Source: Ignelater luminosus
Taxonomy: Eukaryota > Arthropoda > Insecta > Coleoptera > Elateridae
NCBI GenBank assembly: GCA_011009095.1
Contig: VTPC01002496.1
Span: 1-64,000, forward strand
Direction of reading: 5' to 3'
DNA length: 64,000 nt
Made by a program: the position numbers and the translations under genes. The notes under the pieces are model-generated. The model worked only from the letters and a program-made list of their open reading frames with translations. It was not told the DNA's origin and ran no database searches. Positions 22,401-36,600 of this stretch are shown here, piece by piece (position 1 is the stretch's first letter; each line of letters opens with the position of its first letter).

Positions 22401-25400
22401 TCGAAATAGATTGCAGCAAACTAACACCTCAGCATTGGGGTATACAATATTAACATAGCTCGCGTTTTTTTGTAAGATTACTTTGTTCTTTGTCTAAAAA
22501 ATCCAACTAAACTTCCTTCGGTTAAATGCAAGCTGCTAAATTATTTATTGTTTCTTCTCACTAGCTTCACTATTTTTTATTTATAAAACAAGAGAACATT
22601 TGCTGCAACAAATTGAAAGTTTAATTTTTTCTTTCTTTAACCGGCAACTTTGAATTCCTTAACGGTTTGTGCTTATTTAACGCACTCCAGCAAACATCAA
22701 TTAGATAAAAGGATTTTTTGCTGTTGTAAGGTCGCGGAATACATTCAAAACCATTTGAAACCGTGCAATCGTAAAACTTTACAGTTCTTTTCAAACACCA
22801 CGCAATTTATCGAATTTTCTGCAGCAGTACGTATAGATGCTTAAAGGGACATGCGTTAAAACGGGGTTTCTTGATGCCAAAAACCAAAAAAAATACGGAA
22901 TACGCATGGGTATAAATTATTGTCGAACAAATGAGGGCAACGAACTAAAAAAAGAGATCATAAGTACCTAAAAAAGTTTTTATACTTTTGTCAGCGATGT
23001 TTTATTGTTAAAGATGTAAAACGAACTTAATGCGTAGGTTCTCGGTTACGACTTGGGAATTACTATTTGTCTCATAGAATATTGAGAATGAACAATTACT
23101 TCCCTAAAAACAAATATAAATATTAATTAACCGCTTGCCGTTCTGGCAGTGTTTTAATAAAATAATTAGTAATACAATTTGTTAGCAGCCTATTTTGTGA
23201 ACACAAATTTGGAACCCTACACACCTTCAAAAATTGCGTGACTAGCAAATTATTGCTTTACTAATAGGTATATTATTAATACAGTCTAATATAGCTTGGA
23301 GATTAATATATTTAAATGGCAGAAACACCCAAGAAAAATAATTTATTTTTACCTTAATTAACATTTTAGAATTTTATTTAATGGGCTTTGTATATAAATT
23401 ACTCGTTAGAGCTTTTCGAGAAGGGGAGTAAAAGGGTTTTTTCCCTTAATTACACGATGAAAACAAGATTGATACTAAATAATATCTACTCGTGAGGTTC
23501 AATATTAAAAACTATATCTGCGTGAATAAAAAGTAGTTTTGTGGGATTTTCAAAGGTTTTTAAGGACCTTTGTTTGGTCTTCCTAATTTTTACGCTGTGG
23601 GGCTTCTTTTATACCTGGCCGTATTATGCACGTGCCAATAAACACATAATAGTGATTAAATGAAAAAAAGTTTTCTGAATCTCTACTATTCGATGTTGAT
23701 ATTGTTATACTTTAGAATTCCTGTTGACCTTCTTGATGACAACGAATTATTTATGCAACTCGAGAAGTGTATTTACAAACCAATTAAGGATTCATTTTAT
23801 TTTATCTATCGAATTCGTAGAAACTTAAAAGATTGAAAAGAGTAATGTTTGTTTATATCTTGCGAGTAGTTAGCTACCTACATTCCATTTGGATACTTCT
23901 GTTCTAAGAATAATGCTTTGCAAAATAACGAACAGATAATTATCAAGCTTCAAAGTTTAGAAATCCAATAAATATTTATCAAACAGGAAAATCGTACTAG
24001 ATTGTAATTATATGTAAACATTATCTTGAGACTAGGGGTAATTTAAGGAGGAGTGCCTCAGGATAGTGTGTTAGGCCCACTTACACATTAGCATTTTTTC
24101 TTTGAACTAACATAAAGTGAAAAAACAATACTGACCACTTTATTACTTAGTTCAGTGGTGTAAATACCAATTGTTTTTGTCTAGACTTAGTTTGCTTGAA
24201 ACAAAGAGCAAAAAGTACCTACCTGTTGCAGTCCCACGTTAAGTGTAAACAATGTGGGAGGAGCAACCAGAGTTTTGACAAATTCCTTTTTCTGAGTTTC
24301 TTCAATATGAACGAGAAGCATCGCTAGTTACGCCACTGGGAATATTGTATTTCTAAGCAAGTTTTAAAATATAATCTGTTATTGGAGAAAGTATACAACG
24401 GGCACGCAGGCAGCTAATATAGGAGCAGCCTCTTTAAATTACAGGAAAACTTATAATAGTCGTACAAGAATAAATTAAAAGTAAATTCAAAGAATTTCTG
24501 AATTTTACCAATTAAGGCTTGATTGATGAGAATGAGAATCATAGCACATATTGCATGTACATTATGCTCTTAAATTACAAAAGAGAAGAATATTTATAGC
24601 TGTATATCTCAAGATTTCTAATCTCTGTGTGAGACGCAAGTTTATCAGTAATAAGCTTAGATTTCATTACAATATTGGCATTAAGGAACTTTAATCACGA
24701 TAGTCTAATAGGTAAGTAGAAATCTTCAACGACAAAGTAGTTGAAAGTTTTAAAGTTTTCCATCTCAGATTTCTCCAATAGTTTGTGAGTAACCTTCTAT
24801 ACATTACAGAGATGCTAGTCTTTATTTATATAATTATTAAAACTATACTGAGACAACCAAAAAATACTCTTTGAAAAATAGGCATGAAAACTGATAAATT
24901 GCAAACTTTCCCTTTTCCTTAAATATGTTATTCTTCTATGATGATCTAAGATAGAATTAACCATGAAGTGCTTTAGTTGTGGTTTAGAATCTCCATCTCC
25001 AATTTAACGGTTAAAGGTTGCAGTTTGTGTAAATTTTGCACTTACTATTATGTTCTGTCCTGTCCTAAAAGCAAACGTTTATTTTGCATTTATGCATGGA
25101 TGAATGTGTAAAACATCATCCGTTATTAATTTTAGGTGCATTTCCAACAATATTATTAATCAATTTTGATTAAAATTGAATTGAATTAATCAAAATCAGA
25201 ATATATGATTAAATATTTCAGTTTATACGCACATTACTCACAAAGGATTTTATCATAACGATTTCTAAAATGGACTAAACTATCTTGCTTTGTTTACTTA
25301 AACTAACTTTTAAAACAAAAATAAAACATTTATTACCAGAAATTACAGCACAAAAAGAACCAGAAAAACTTTTATCGACTGCATTACAAATTTTGTAATG

Positions 25401-27160
25401 TTGCTTGCTCTTTCGTTTATTACGACTTTTCGATTGAAAATCGATGGTTAATTTTCTGTCCCTTTTGTTAGTTCTCTCTAACTGGGAAACACAAAATTAA
25501 CGATTCTGTTTTCTGAATTTTGTTCTAAAACTAAGGATAAAATTTTAAATAGTTCCCTCTAACTAATCAATTTGTTGTGTTACAATTTAAAAACATTCCA
25601 TTATAAATTCTATCTAAATCCATTATCTAAATTATCTGGTAGCTTTTGTGTACATTTGGAATAGTTTACTTCGACGGGAACTAATCAACTTTAACTACTA
25701 GTACACTTACTCTAGTAACCCTAGGTCTCCGCAATTCAGTAGATTGCTAATGTTGAATCAAAGATCATTCCCGCAACAATAGAGTTTACCAGAAATCCTC
25801 AAAAGGTTATTCTGAAAATTTTATTTTTACATTTTATCTGAGTAATGATAACAATAGGTATAAATGGAAAAACCGTATTGTAGTGATGTAAATAAACGAC
25901 TGAGAAATAGCTGCATAAATTATGAATGACTATAGTAATGTATTTGTAATTGAAAGATAAACTTACCCTTATTTTTAATGCATCATAAAGCACTTATAAA
26001 CAAAAAAACATAACAAAAGAAAAACCATTCAGAAAGTATGAAACTTTTAAAATAAAAATTTTTTGTAAGCGCTTGCGATCTTTATTAAAGAGAGATGAAG
26101 AAATAAGCTTTAATACATTCTATTCGTTGCAATGAATAGAGTCCTGGTGAGCGAGTCGCCCAAACATTAAGAGATCACAAGCACTAATATCTCGTAATCT
26201 TGAAAAGTAAGGAGTCAAGGTCTGCTCAACGACCAAGCGCTTAATCCTAGCACAAGCCAAAATTCCATGATAAAGTTTTCTTTGCCAAGAGGTAACTTTA
26301 AAGATAAACAAAAGCTAAGAGAAATCTAAGAAAAATATTTAATTTGCCTTAATTTGATTACAATACATATAAATTAGTGAAGTTGCTTATTTGGAGCAGT
26401 TTCTTAAGATGCTTACTTTCTGCTGTTTCTAAAAGATGTTTACTTACTTGCGGCAGCCTTTTTAGAATTAATTATAACAAAAAACTTACTTTGGCTTAGT
26501 AATTGATTTGCTATATCTTCTATAATATTGCAGGCCTAATTTTTAATTTAACCAGGAAAAGAGTTGCAGCCAATTTCAACAAGATAGAGAACCCGTTGGT
26601 GTTGTTTTGAAATTTGACTCCAAATAACCTTCAGTTTGGACAATAATAGAAACTCCAATTCAAAGCTTCTCAAAGGAATTATTTCTAGGGTGAATTTGAC
26701 CAAATGTCGGGTCTTCTAAACCATCAAAACCACCGTCAGTTCAATCAATCAATCAAGTTCAAAATTCATCAAAATTTAGTTAATTCATTGATATAAATAA
26801 ACGAAGACCTGATAAAGCGATCAGTTTCAGTTTGTCTTAGTTAGTAGGCAGTTTTTAAAATAATAGTCACTGTCAAAATACAAAAAAGGTGTTCTGCGTC
26901 TTTGTTGTTCTTACAGACTTATATTACTGTCATTGTCTAACGGTTAGAATTGTACATATTTATACAGGAAATAGTTACCAAATGCCAAAACGATCTTGTC
27001 TGTGATTAACGGTTGATTTCCCATTAAAAGTGACATATAAGGAAGATAATTTTGGTATTTGGCACAAACAAAGCAATTAGCAAATCGTGAAAGCGCCATG
27101 AAAAGATGAGAAATCTTTTGTCACAAAACTTTTAGTGTCTGGTATCTTTTGCGAAAAGAA
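22401..27160. other. Non-coding AT-rich stretch, possibly intron
   Basis: If 22034-22178 is an exon, this is part of its intron. No coding stretch with recognisable motifs was found. An AT-rich cluster of overlapping ATTAAT/TTGATTAA inverted motifs near 25150-25215 could bind homeodomain-type factors, but similar motifs arise by chance in such DNA. Confidence 0.4.
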
Positions 27161-27162
27161 CA

Positions 27163-27206
27163 AAAATAATAACAATAAATAATAACAATAAATAATAATA
27201 ATAACA
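27163..27206. repeat. AAT/AAC trinucleotide-type microsatellite
   Basis: An imperfect run of AATAAC and AATAAT units. On the minus strand it creates an artificial Leu/Ile/Tyr-rich membrane-like peptide (27077-27505), which should not be read as a gene. Confidence 0.8.
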
Positions 27207-27209
27207 AAA

Positions 27210-30119
27210 TTCCAGTGAGTGACGACACCACGATTGCTCGATGCCTCCATCTTTGGTTCTTGTCTTGAGCAGTCGGTAGCAATGGAGCCGTAAGGGCATG
27301 TGGAGAATCTAAAAGTAGTAGACCAGAAACTCTCAGTGGCAAACCAATAATTGATACTATGGTTACCTTTGGTAGGGCTCTCAATATTCCTTAGCTGTTT
27401 CCGTCTGTATTTGTTCTGTACATATAGAGGGTATACTGCGTACAGCGAATGCCTACCTGTTGTACACCAATATGAATATATGTCTAATGAATTTAAAGCA
27501 ACCATATCAACCAGAGGATTTTATGACAAACAACATTTCACCTAGTTTACTCAGAACATCTCAGAAAGCTCTCATATTAGGGACTGTGCATATGTCTCGA
27601 TAGAAAATTTAAATAAAAAGTTTATATTTAGGAATTAACATTAACTAAATTAAGTACATTTAACAAGAAAATAGAATTTTAACTGGTTAAGCTGACGCAC
27701 CTGCTGCTCTTTTACTTAACTTTGAACAAATGAGTAAAATGATTACATATCACTGTTAATCACAATAGATGTTGATCGAAACCTGGAAAAGGTAGTACTT
27801 TAAGATTTCAAGATGGACTATTGTAACAATTTGTCTTTTTGTTTGAGAACTCACTTTTGGAAGCTTGAACAGCACAGGATATAATCACGTAGAAGTCGTG
27901 GACAAAGAGTAGCTTAGTTAAATTAGTAAAACATTTCAAGAACAAATACATAAATACACCAACTGCCTCTCTCTATGCCTATTTTCTGCTTGTATCTCAC
28001 CATCCCTTTTTGTATATCCAACAGTAAAAATCTCATTATCAGAGTTCGTCTTTAAAAAGGTCCTTTAATTGAATACCGGAAATGTTTCAAACTTTAGAAG
28101 AAAGGGCTGTTTTTCTCTAGTCTAATTTAGGCACCGTCTTAGGCTCTGTGAATTCGGTAGTATACAAGATGACCATTCTCAATATTGAAGAAGTTATAGA
28201 AATTCTTAATTGTTGGCTGAAAAAAATGCAATTTTACTTATTCCACTAATTCATTACAGTAATTGTTCAAAATAGTCATCACCGAATCTTGTACCAAGAA
28301 GTCTACGTTGACAAGATTTTGTCGATTTAAATTAAGCATGGGGTGCATTCTATACCAAACCACACGGGCGGTTAGCACGCACGGTGATGATTTAAATCAA
28401 AGAAGAAACAGTACTGGAAGTACGTTAAAAAAGGGAGGAAGCATTCTTTTCAATTTAAACCACAATACTACTTAGTTTGCTTCAATAAGTACATAGATGA
28501 GTGTTATCTATTTTAGTCGTTTTGGTACTTAGAAACTCTTCGATTAAAAATTTTGATGACTAAAATTTCTAAAAATATCCATAACCTTCTTCAATATTCA
28601 ATTAGTCAAAATGGCTATTCTTTATTTTCGACTCGTAATGACCTAAGCTATACATTGGTGAAATTTTGAACATATGTCACAGGATACCCTGTATGTGACA
28701 TCCGAATCAATATAGAAATTAGTCCAATGTGTTTGAAACAAAGAATTTCTTAAATAAATAAAAATACTTTGAGGACTAGAAACTAAATATTATTACCTAA
28801 GCAACCCATCATTATCAACTAGCAACGTAACATTTCAAAATTGGACTCTTTGAATTTTACATCCTAAAAATCTGACTCTAAAACTGCCTATATAGAGAAT
28901 TATAAAGAAATTAATTTGTTATATTTAAGGCAAATGAGATACTACTAAATTTATTGTTTTTATACACCTTAATTTCGAAAGAAGAAAGTCCACCTAAATT
29001 AAATGGTTTACTTATCTGGGGATATCTACAGGCAGTTTTTAGAGAAGTTTCTTTTTCGTATAGCAAAAAATTTTACAAGAAAATTGTTAGTCAACAACAA
29101 GCAGCTCACTCTAATGATGGGATAAAAGAATATAATATAATATTTTCGTTTATTATAAATATTACATTTTACGAGCTGCAAGCTTGTTTGAAAAAATGAA
29201 GAGAATTTGTTGATTATGAAGGTTTATTTATTGATTTTTTTAACGATTAACTTTGTATTGCGAAACAGAAACTTTCCCTATAATCGCTTTTGTCTAGTAG
29301 AATAATTTAATGCAAACATTCTAATTGCACTAGATCTTTGAAAAATTAGACTGGGTAAAATCTTGTTATTTAGACAAATCAACTCGCTTATCCAAAGAGA
29401 ACGTTTTATGAAGTACTGGTTTCTCAAGAGTAAGTAGGTAAGTACTTCATAGCTGTAGTCGTCGAGTACTTAAACTAATTGACAAAACTTGTTTTGAAAA
29501 CGTATAAAATTTTTAGTAATAAGAAATTAACTTTGCATCTCTGAGGAAAAAACTCAGGGAACTTATAAAATGCACTTCAGTAACTCCAGTACTTTATATA
29601 GACATTACCATGAGCTTAATCAGCATAATATGTCAAAGGAATTCCTGAACATAATCTGCAAAAATGAATCTCAAAAGGTATAAAAGTGTTTTGATGGTTA
29701 GAAAAATCGTTTTGGGGGGAAACATTTATTTAAAATTAAATTTTTACCAAAGATTAATAAATTTTGTAGGTCTTCATGCTGCTTGAACGTACGTAAGAAA
29801 TGAAACCAACTAGAACATTAATGAATTTTCTAAAGTGTAACGGGTGCGTTTTTGATGGTTTTATTTTGTCGATATCAACAATTCTGCAAGAAACGTATAG
29901 GACTCGTAGCGGCTATCTTTTATCGTTACGGCCAAATTTCGTCCTTCTCCTTGTTTGCAGTCGAAGTAATTTGGAAGGGCTGTTGACATTTGCTCGTCCT
30001 AAGTTGGTGAAAATTGGCGTATTCGAGCTAAAAGTTGTGCCGTAATTTTCTGATATATTTGGAAATGACTGCAATAATTTTGTTCCTAATTCGTTCTAAC
30101 GGAATAAGGTAAAATAAGC
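27210..30119. other. Non-coding AT-rich stretch
   Basis: No gene is recognised. Near 28665-28690 TGTCACA and TGTGACA flank a CCCTGTA string that resembles the end of an insect transposon (on the minus strand TACAGGGTATCCTGTGACA), but no second end could be paired with it. Confidence 0.45.
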
Positions 30120-30540
30120 CCGTCAGAAGGTTTGCGATTACACACATCAGAAGATTCTAGTCTGCGACGAGACGCAGATTGCGCACCTCAAGTTGCATTC
30201 GTGCGAGACGGCACCGATATTAGCAGATAAGCTGATTCGCAGATGAAGACAAACTCCGGGGAGCGAAAGCCTGATAATAGTGACGGGCTTAGGGGCACCA
30301 TTACCCGGTGCCTGGCACGGCATCAACCGCCTTTGCCGATTACATTACCCTCCGGATGCTCTGACTTATTGTGTCTTGTACGCAACAGAAACTACAAACT
30401 ATGCAACAACTTCCTTCCCTATTTCAAAAGAAAGTTCGATTGATTCGATTCGCCCTAACATTATTGCGGAAAGAATCAGTAAATGTGACTGGCATTGTCG
30501 TCATGTCAACACGCTTATGCTGCTTATTGTGACAACATAA
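30120..30540. other. Less AT-rich non-coding island with hairpins
   Basis: This island is clearly richer in G and C than its surroundings. Two perfect 6-bp inverted repeats are present: TCTGCG/CGCAGA at 30161-30178 and GGCACC/GGTGCC at 30294-30312. Two overlapping open stretches (30243-30443, 30280-30540) lack motifs, splice sites and start context. It could be a conserved regulatory element or an undescribed short repeat. Confidence 0.35.
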
Positions 30541-32597
30541 ATACGCTTTATTCGAAATCGCATTTCCAAATATCCAGTTCGATCCAATTACATTATACAT
30601 TTAGCCGTTGAAATCTATCGGTGGCGAATAAAACACGCTGAATGGTACCTATTCGTGTTAATGCTTTCCTTTTTTTTGTATTAACTAGAAAATAATATCA
30701 TAATAATTAAATATTCTACAGTCTTTTCTTTTTGGCAAATAGAAAAACTAGAAACAACATTGCATTTTCACCGACTTGATTAGGTCTTCTTAAAGACCGC
30801 CACAATGCGGATATCTAGCAGGTCTAAAATGATCTAAATTATGATTAGTCAGATAAATATAAACCACTTAAATAATATAAGCAACGGTAGTCTTCGTAGG
30901 AATAATCGGATTTAATGGTGTGAAATCACCCATAAACTTTACAATACCTTACAGTCTATTTCTTCTGTGCTCATTATAGGACTCGCATAATAAGTTGCCA
31001 AATTAATGAAAAGACGTCCGTAAACAGATTAAAACGGCTTAGTGTGACGCTAAAATACAACATCCTACACCAACAAACTTGATAACGTCATCTAAGATCA
31101 ATATTTTTGTCGTAACATTACGAGTGTGGTCGTAGGTCCAGTATGTAATTGTTTCCTCATGTTTTGGTTTAATAATAATTAGTTACCTTAGAAACCCGCT
31201 CGGACTTATAAATAGTTTTAACTTCATTAATTAAACTTACACTTAGAAACCCTAAATTCTGGATGATTCTCATTAAACTACATTATATATTATAATAGTA
31301 GAGGTTAAGATTTTTATAGACTACATCGCTCGGGGTCTCTAATAGAATACTCTACCGACAGTTCAACAGCATTGCAAATATTTTTACTTCCCTTACCTAA
31401 AACTCTCGTTATAATTGGCATGCTTGTGTATTTGATATCCATTTATGTAATTTCAAACAGCCGCTTGGAAATAAAATTATGAATTTGTCGCGTATTTCTG
31501 GTTGTTTTGTGCTATTGTGGTACAATTCAATTTTAGATTGTGTTGCATCAAACTTTCTAAATGCAATTTGCAGATTTGTTAGACCGTTTCTAACTGATTA
31601 ATAATATAATCCACCCCTTTTTGAATTTATTTGTGTGCATTGCTGTTTTGATAACTGCATTTTAATTAATAATACCATATTAATTATTAACATTGTATAC
31701 CTTCATTATTTGAGAGCAATTAAACATTGTACATTTAAATTTGCTTTACTTGTTTTATTTCCGAATCTATGAACAAGATTTATTTAATCTTGATTTTTAA
31801 GAAGAAGTGTTCTTACAGGTACACACACTTGATACACTTACAAGTTCGGTTTTATTGTATCACTAAACGAAGTGATACCCTTGACTATAATTTCAGAACT
31901 GATCTTGCAGTTAACCTTTTACAACTATAAACAAACACACTTATAGGTTATGATTACTTGTTAAGAAGATTAATCTCCAGTACGTTAAAATAACGAATTT
32001 TGTTTAATGAATTATACATCAAAAATCTAATAGTAAGCAATAAATCGAAATATTCTTAGAACTAATAATAAACCAAAATTAAAAATGTACGAGGCAAAAT
32101 TCATCATACTTAAATTATTGATATTCAGATTTTATTCCACAATGGAAAACTACCTGGGCATTTCCTATAGTTCCAGCCTTTGATTTTTTTTAAGTATAGC
32201 AGTATTTGATGTGATAATTATTGATATGGCCGATACAGTTAATATATGGTAGTTCAAGATTTGACGCTTGCCATTGGCATCTTGGAAACGGTAAGAGATA
32301 GAGAGTTTGTTAAACTGGAAAAAGTCTGTTATTTTGGAAATCAATTTATTGCTGTTTGTTTCTCTCAGATATTGTCTAAAAATGAAATTTTTTAAGTTTC
32401 TTTAAATATGCGACTTTGGAAAAATGGTAACCATAGCATGAGAGGGTTAATCAGCAATATGGAAACAATAGTAACTTTTTGTCTTACTACAAACATAGAC
32501 TATAGACGAGATCCTTTTAAAAATCATAGCATTGAATGTACAGAATAAATCTACTCGAAGACACCTCTCGCTTGTAGTTGTAAAGGAAGACCCGACA
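30541..32597. other. Non-coding AT-rich stretch
   Basis: No gene, element or long repeat is recognised. Confidence 0.5.
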
Positions 32598-32599
32598 TA

Positions 32600-33623
32600 A
32601 CACATCGTTCAATAAGTCCCGAGACTAACAACGAAAACAACATTTTTTTTTCAAAAATCATTTTTATTCATCAATATAATCTCCTTTTAGAGTGATACAA
32701 TCTTTCCAACGCCTTTCCAACATTTCTATACCATGTTTATAGAAGGATTTATCCTTTGCTTCAAAATAGGCTTCAGTTTCGGCAATGACCTCCTCATTCG
32801 AGCCAAATTTTTTTCCCTGGAGCATTTTTTCGAGATCAGCAAAGAGCCAGTAGTCGCTGGGGGCTAAATCTGGCGAATACGGGGGGGTGGGGAAGCAAAT
32901 CAAAGCCCAACTCGTAGATTTTTGCCATTGTTTTCATGGACTTGTGGCATGGTGCATTGTCTTGCTGAAAAAGGATTTTTTTCTTCTTCATGTACGGTCG
33001 TTTTGCTGCGATCTCCTCCTTCAAACCCATGACTTTGCCAGCAGATTGCTGCGTTTTTGGACGCTTTGGGCGGCTTTCGCCAGCCATGCGCCACTCAGAT
33101 GATTGCCGATTCGACTCTGGAGTGAAATGGATTGTAAATACGCTTCCATATGATATCTGTGTCATTTCTGCAATCTCACGGACCTTTACTTTGCGATTTT
33201 TCATTACGATTTTGAATACTTCACTCACATTTTCCGGTGTAACGGCTTCCAAAGGCCTACCCGAACGTTCCGCATCGTTTGTGTCCGTACGACCTCGTTT
33301 AAACTCAGCATACCAACGACAAATCGTTGATTTGGATGGAGAGGAGTCCGGGTAACGTTTCTCAAGCCATTGCTGGGCTTCTACGGTGTTTTTACCCATT
33401 AAAAAACAATGTTTTATCAACACGCGAAACTCGCTTTGTTCCATTTTTCAAACAAATTACAAAGTGACTTTACTCTAACCTCGATAACTCTGCTGTTTGT
33501 GGTCCAATCGACGTGAAATTTTTACACGTTTCATGTGAAGGTTCGCACTCTAGGGAAACGTGGCTAGTTTGGTACTACTAGCACCATCTCTGGGTTAGTC
33601 TCGGGACTTATTAAACGATGTGT
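32600..33623 (-). mobile_element. Internally deleted irritans-like mariner element
   Basis: The element is 1024 bp long, bounded by 30-bp terminal inverted repeats (32600-32629 and 33594-33623) that differ at one base. They begin ACACATCGTT and contain AATAAGTCCCGAGACTAAC. A TA dinucleotide flanks each end (32598-32599 and 33624-33625), the normal mariner target duplication. Intact mariners are about 1.3 kb, so about 0.27 kb is missing. The near-identical ends suggest a relatively young insertion. Confidence 0.93.
32664..33444 (-). pseudogene. irritans-type mariner transposase, deleted and frameshifted
   Basis: The minus-strand gene starts at ATG 33444 with MEQSEFRVLIKHCFLMGKNT, the typical start of irritans/Himar-like transposases. 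The paired helix-turn-helix DNA-binding region follows (about residues 1-110). Two in-frame deletions then interrupt it. One joins SVFTI to HFTPESNRQ near 33130 and removes the segment with the first catalytic Asp (the MDETW motif of the family). The other joins SAGKVM to GLKEEIAAKRP near 33028. The second Asp (FQQDNAPCHKS) and third Asp (APSDYWLF) remain. An extra base in the run of seven G at 32881-32887 shifts the frame between LLPHPP and the C-terminal part, which ends GDYIDE at 32664. The product cannot be catalytic, but the DNA-binding half is open and could still bind the ends. Confidence 0.93.
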
Positions 33624-33625
33624 TA

Positions 33626-36600
33626 CCTAAATGTGGTAATGACGATGAAACGTCTTTCTATTTCTTTTCATTTTTTCAAAAGTACTGCCCTATTTTCAGT
33701 CAAAATGATGAGAAATAAGATTAATTATAATTAAAAAGATAAAACGAAATATCGATCTTATAAGCAAAGATAATTCTAAACGATAAAAATTATTTTTTTC
33801 TGGGCACCATGCGACTCTCATTCTTCTGTGGTCTAAATTGAAAATAAACTTGATATTTTTGTTGATTTCTGAGAGAGCACGGCCTTATTTCTTTCCTTGT
33901 AGTAGCCGTTAGTGCTATGGATTATATCATGATTACGTCAAACTAAAAAAATTTAAAGTGCGTGAACTAGGAACATTTCTATAGAAAATTCGCATTTTAT
34001 GTTATTTTCCAGTAATGTTGGTTTAATTATACGTTAATTGTTGGCGTAATTATCTGAAGGTTAATTACGTATAGTTTCCACTATGATAATAAAAATATCT
34101 TGGGGTCTGTAATTGTACAAAATTGAATTTCGATACGTTTTGTTAAATCCTAACAAGTAATTCTCAGAATTTCTGTTTTCTCAATTTCCAACTGCTTAAT
34201 TACCTTGATATTTGATCATACATTCTAGTTTAACAAAATCCATCTTCCTTGTCAGTTTAATTTAAATGTTAACACTAAGAAAAACATAACACTGAATTTC
34301 GAGAAAGGAAAACATTGTTGTAATTTCATGGGAAAATGATCCTTTTATTACGATATTATACGTAGTATATGTATTATATTTTTTTAGGTTACTACTAAAC
34401 TTTCCTGGTTATTAAATGAAAAAGCTTCTTAAGAGAATTCCTACAAAAAAAAAACGCCAAAACAAAATCTTCTTTACAGTTAAACTAGTTTAAAACAACT
34501 TTTCAAGATTTTTAATTTTTCTCTAATTGTATTTCTAAAATGCATTTTTCTCATATTCCTAGTCTTCTTTAGTAGTAATACTGTTAACTTCTTAAAGCTC
34601 TGGAATATTATCCTCTTTTGCTAATTCTTTAAAGTCTTAATTTTTCTGCTTATTTCCTTCATGTCTTTCAAAACCTCGATTTTCGGTTGCAGAAATGGAA
34701 TCTAATTTTGATCAACCCTGTATGTTGGATTTGAAAGTAGTGCATTCTCTTGCTGCTTGTTTTTCTAAAGAAATAAATTATTATTAGTATTTACGAAGCA
34801 GCGTTTATGTGACAGTAATTGAAAAAGTTGCAAATTGTGTGTTTAGTATTTAATTTGAACTTAAATTTTATTTTGTTTGTGACTGTGACTATGGCGATAA
34901 AACTAGAATATTAACGTATTCCTGTTCTGTAAAATACAACACTAGTTAGTTATTTATACTACTGTTCAATTTACTGATACATTGATCTGTTTTTAACATC
35001 AACCACTTATGCACTATTTGTATTATTCAAACCGTGCATAATTGTTTTTCGGTGTCTGTACAACAAAACAGATAAAATGTTTTTGGCTCATGCACCCCTT
35101 TCTCTATTATTAACACACATTACCTCGTTATTTAGGCTACCTTGGTTCACTTTTGTTATTTTATACCGTGACTCTTGTTGATTTAATATAACTTGTGTTA
35201 TTCCAATCCAAACCAACTTTCGTTGACCTCACTTTGTTTTAATTATCCCACCTTAATTTACTTTTCTTAATCCATACAAATTAGTAGTATTTTGCCTAAT
35301 GGAATTATAATCTAATTGAATCAAAATTTGCATTTACAAAAATATTTAAATCTTGAATATTGATGTATTAATAGCAATCTCGGCTAATGTTTTAATTCCT
35401 AGTTCAATCTCGTTGAAAATTATTGTAGAACAAGGAGGGTGCGGTGCAGCTTTCAAGTGGTAAATGCAATGTTAATAAAACAAACAGTACGCTCCGTGTT
35501 AAAACCACGGTCATACATTTTCCCCAGATTGAAATGTTTACTAATATAATTTACACGCTCCTCTAAGACCTGCTGTATTTAGTGTTGTTAGTATGAATTA
35601 ATAATTCCAATGGAGCAGTATAATTTACATTAATCTTAATTAAATTAAAAATTTAGAACAGAAAACTGATGTCTAAGTAAGTAACGCAACAATACAATTG
35701 AATAACGTAAATTACTATAAGTATTAAACAAAAAAAATTAATGCACCAGAATAGAATCGTTTGGCGGCCTTAAGTTGTGAACGGTGAGTTTGAGAGGAAA
35801 TAATCGATAAAGATTTGACTCCGCCAGTTTCCACTTTAAGAATCTGAGGTCACGACGAGGTTTACCTTCCGTGCCGAAAAGAAACTGTTAATTTTGTGTA
35901 ACAAATTTATATATAGTGACATATTATAAAATCAGGAAAATCAAGAGCAGGATTAATCGTAATTTTATTAGTGGTTTTAAGTTTTAAGACTGGCGTTTTA
36001 GCAAGCAAAACGGGCTACTTTTGACTTTAATCTTGCAGGTAGGTACTTTTTGTGTTTGATCTACCACTTATGGTTTTACACAGTAACGAGTGGTAACTGT
36101 TTATTGCAGGGCAACATTCAGAAACTAACAAAAGTTTAGGACGAAACTGTCGCCAAATAGTTATCAATGCGTTTCATGTGCTAGACGACTTTTAGTCACA
36201 CCAACAAATTATTCTTTATTTGCTGTAGCAATTCAACGTTACTAATTGAAAGAAAAGTAGCTTTTTGATATTGACCTAGATCTCCAGATAAACCAAGTTT
36301 ATCCATCTTGAGGCATCATCTAGCTTCCTATACTGCCCTAAAATTACAAGCTTCTTTGCAGTAGAAATATTCGCTATGCAATCTGTGAAACAAGAGCTTT
36401 GTATGGTGATTATCAAGTAGAGATCTATGCCTGTACTTTATTTCCTAGCATTTGGCGCAATGGAATAATAAACTTGCATGTATTGTAGGGATGTAACATG
36501 ACCTTCCTAAGATGAATATGAATATCAAATTATCCTAAACAATAAAGACTATTGTGATCTTTTTGTAAAGAAAAAGATTTTACCATACGTTTTGCATTTG

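Noticed and set aside
27077..27505. Membrane-protein-like open stretches on the minus strand
   Set aside because: The hydrophobic part is the translation of an AAT/AAC microsatellite; there is no other support.
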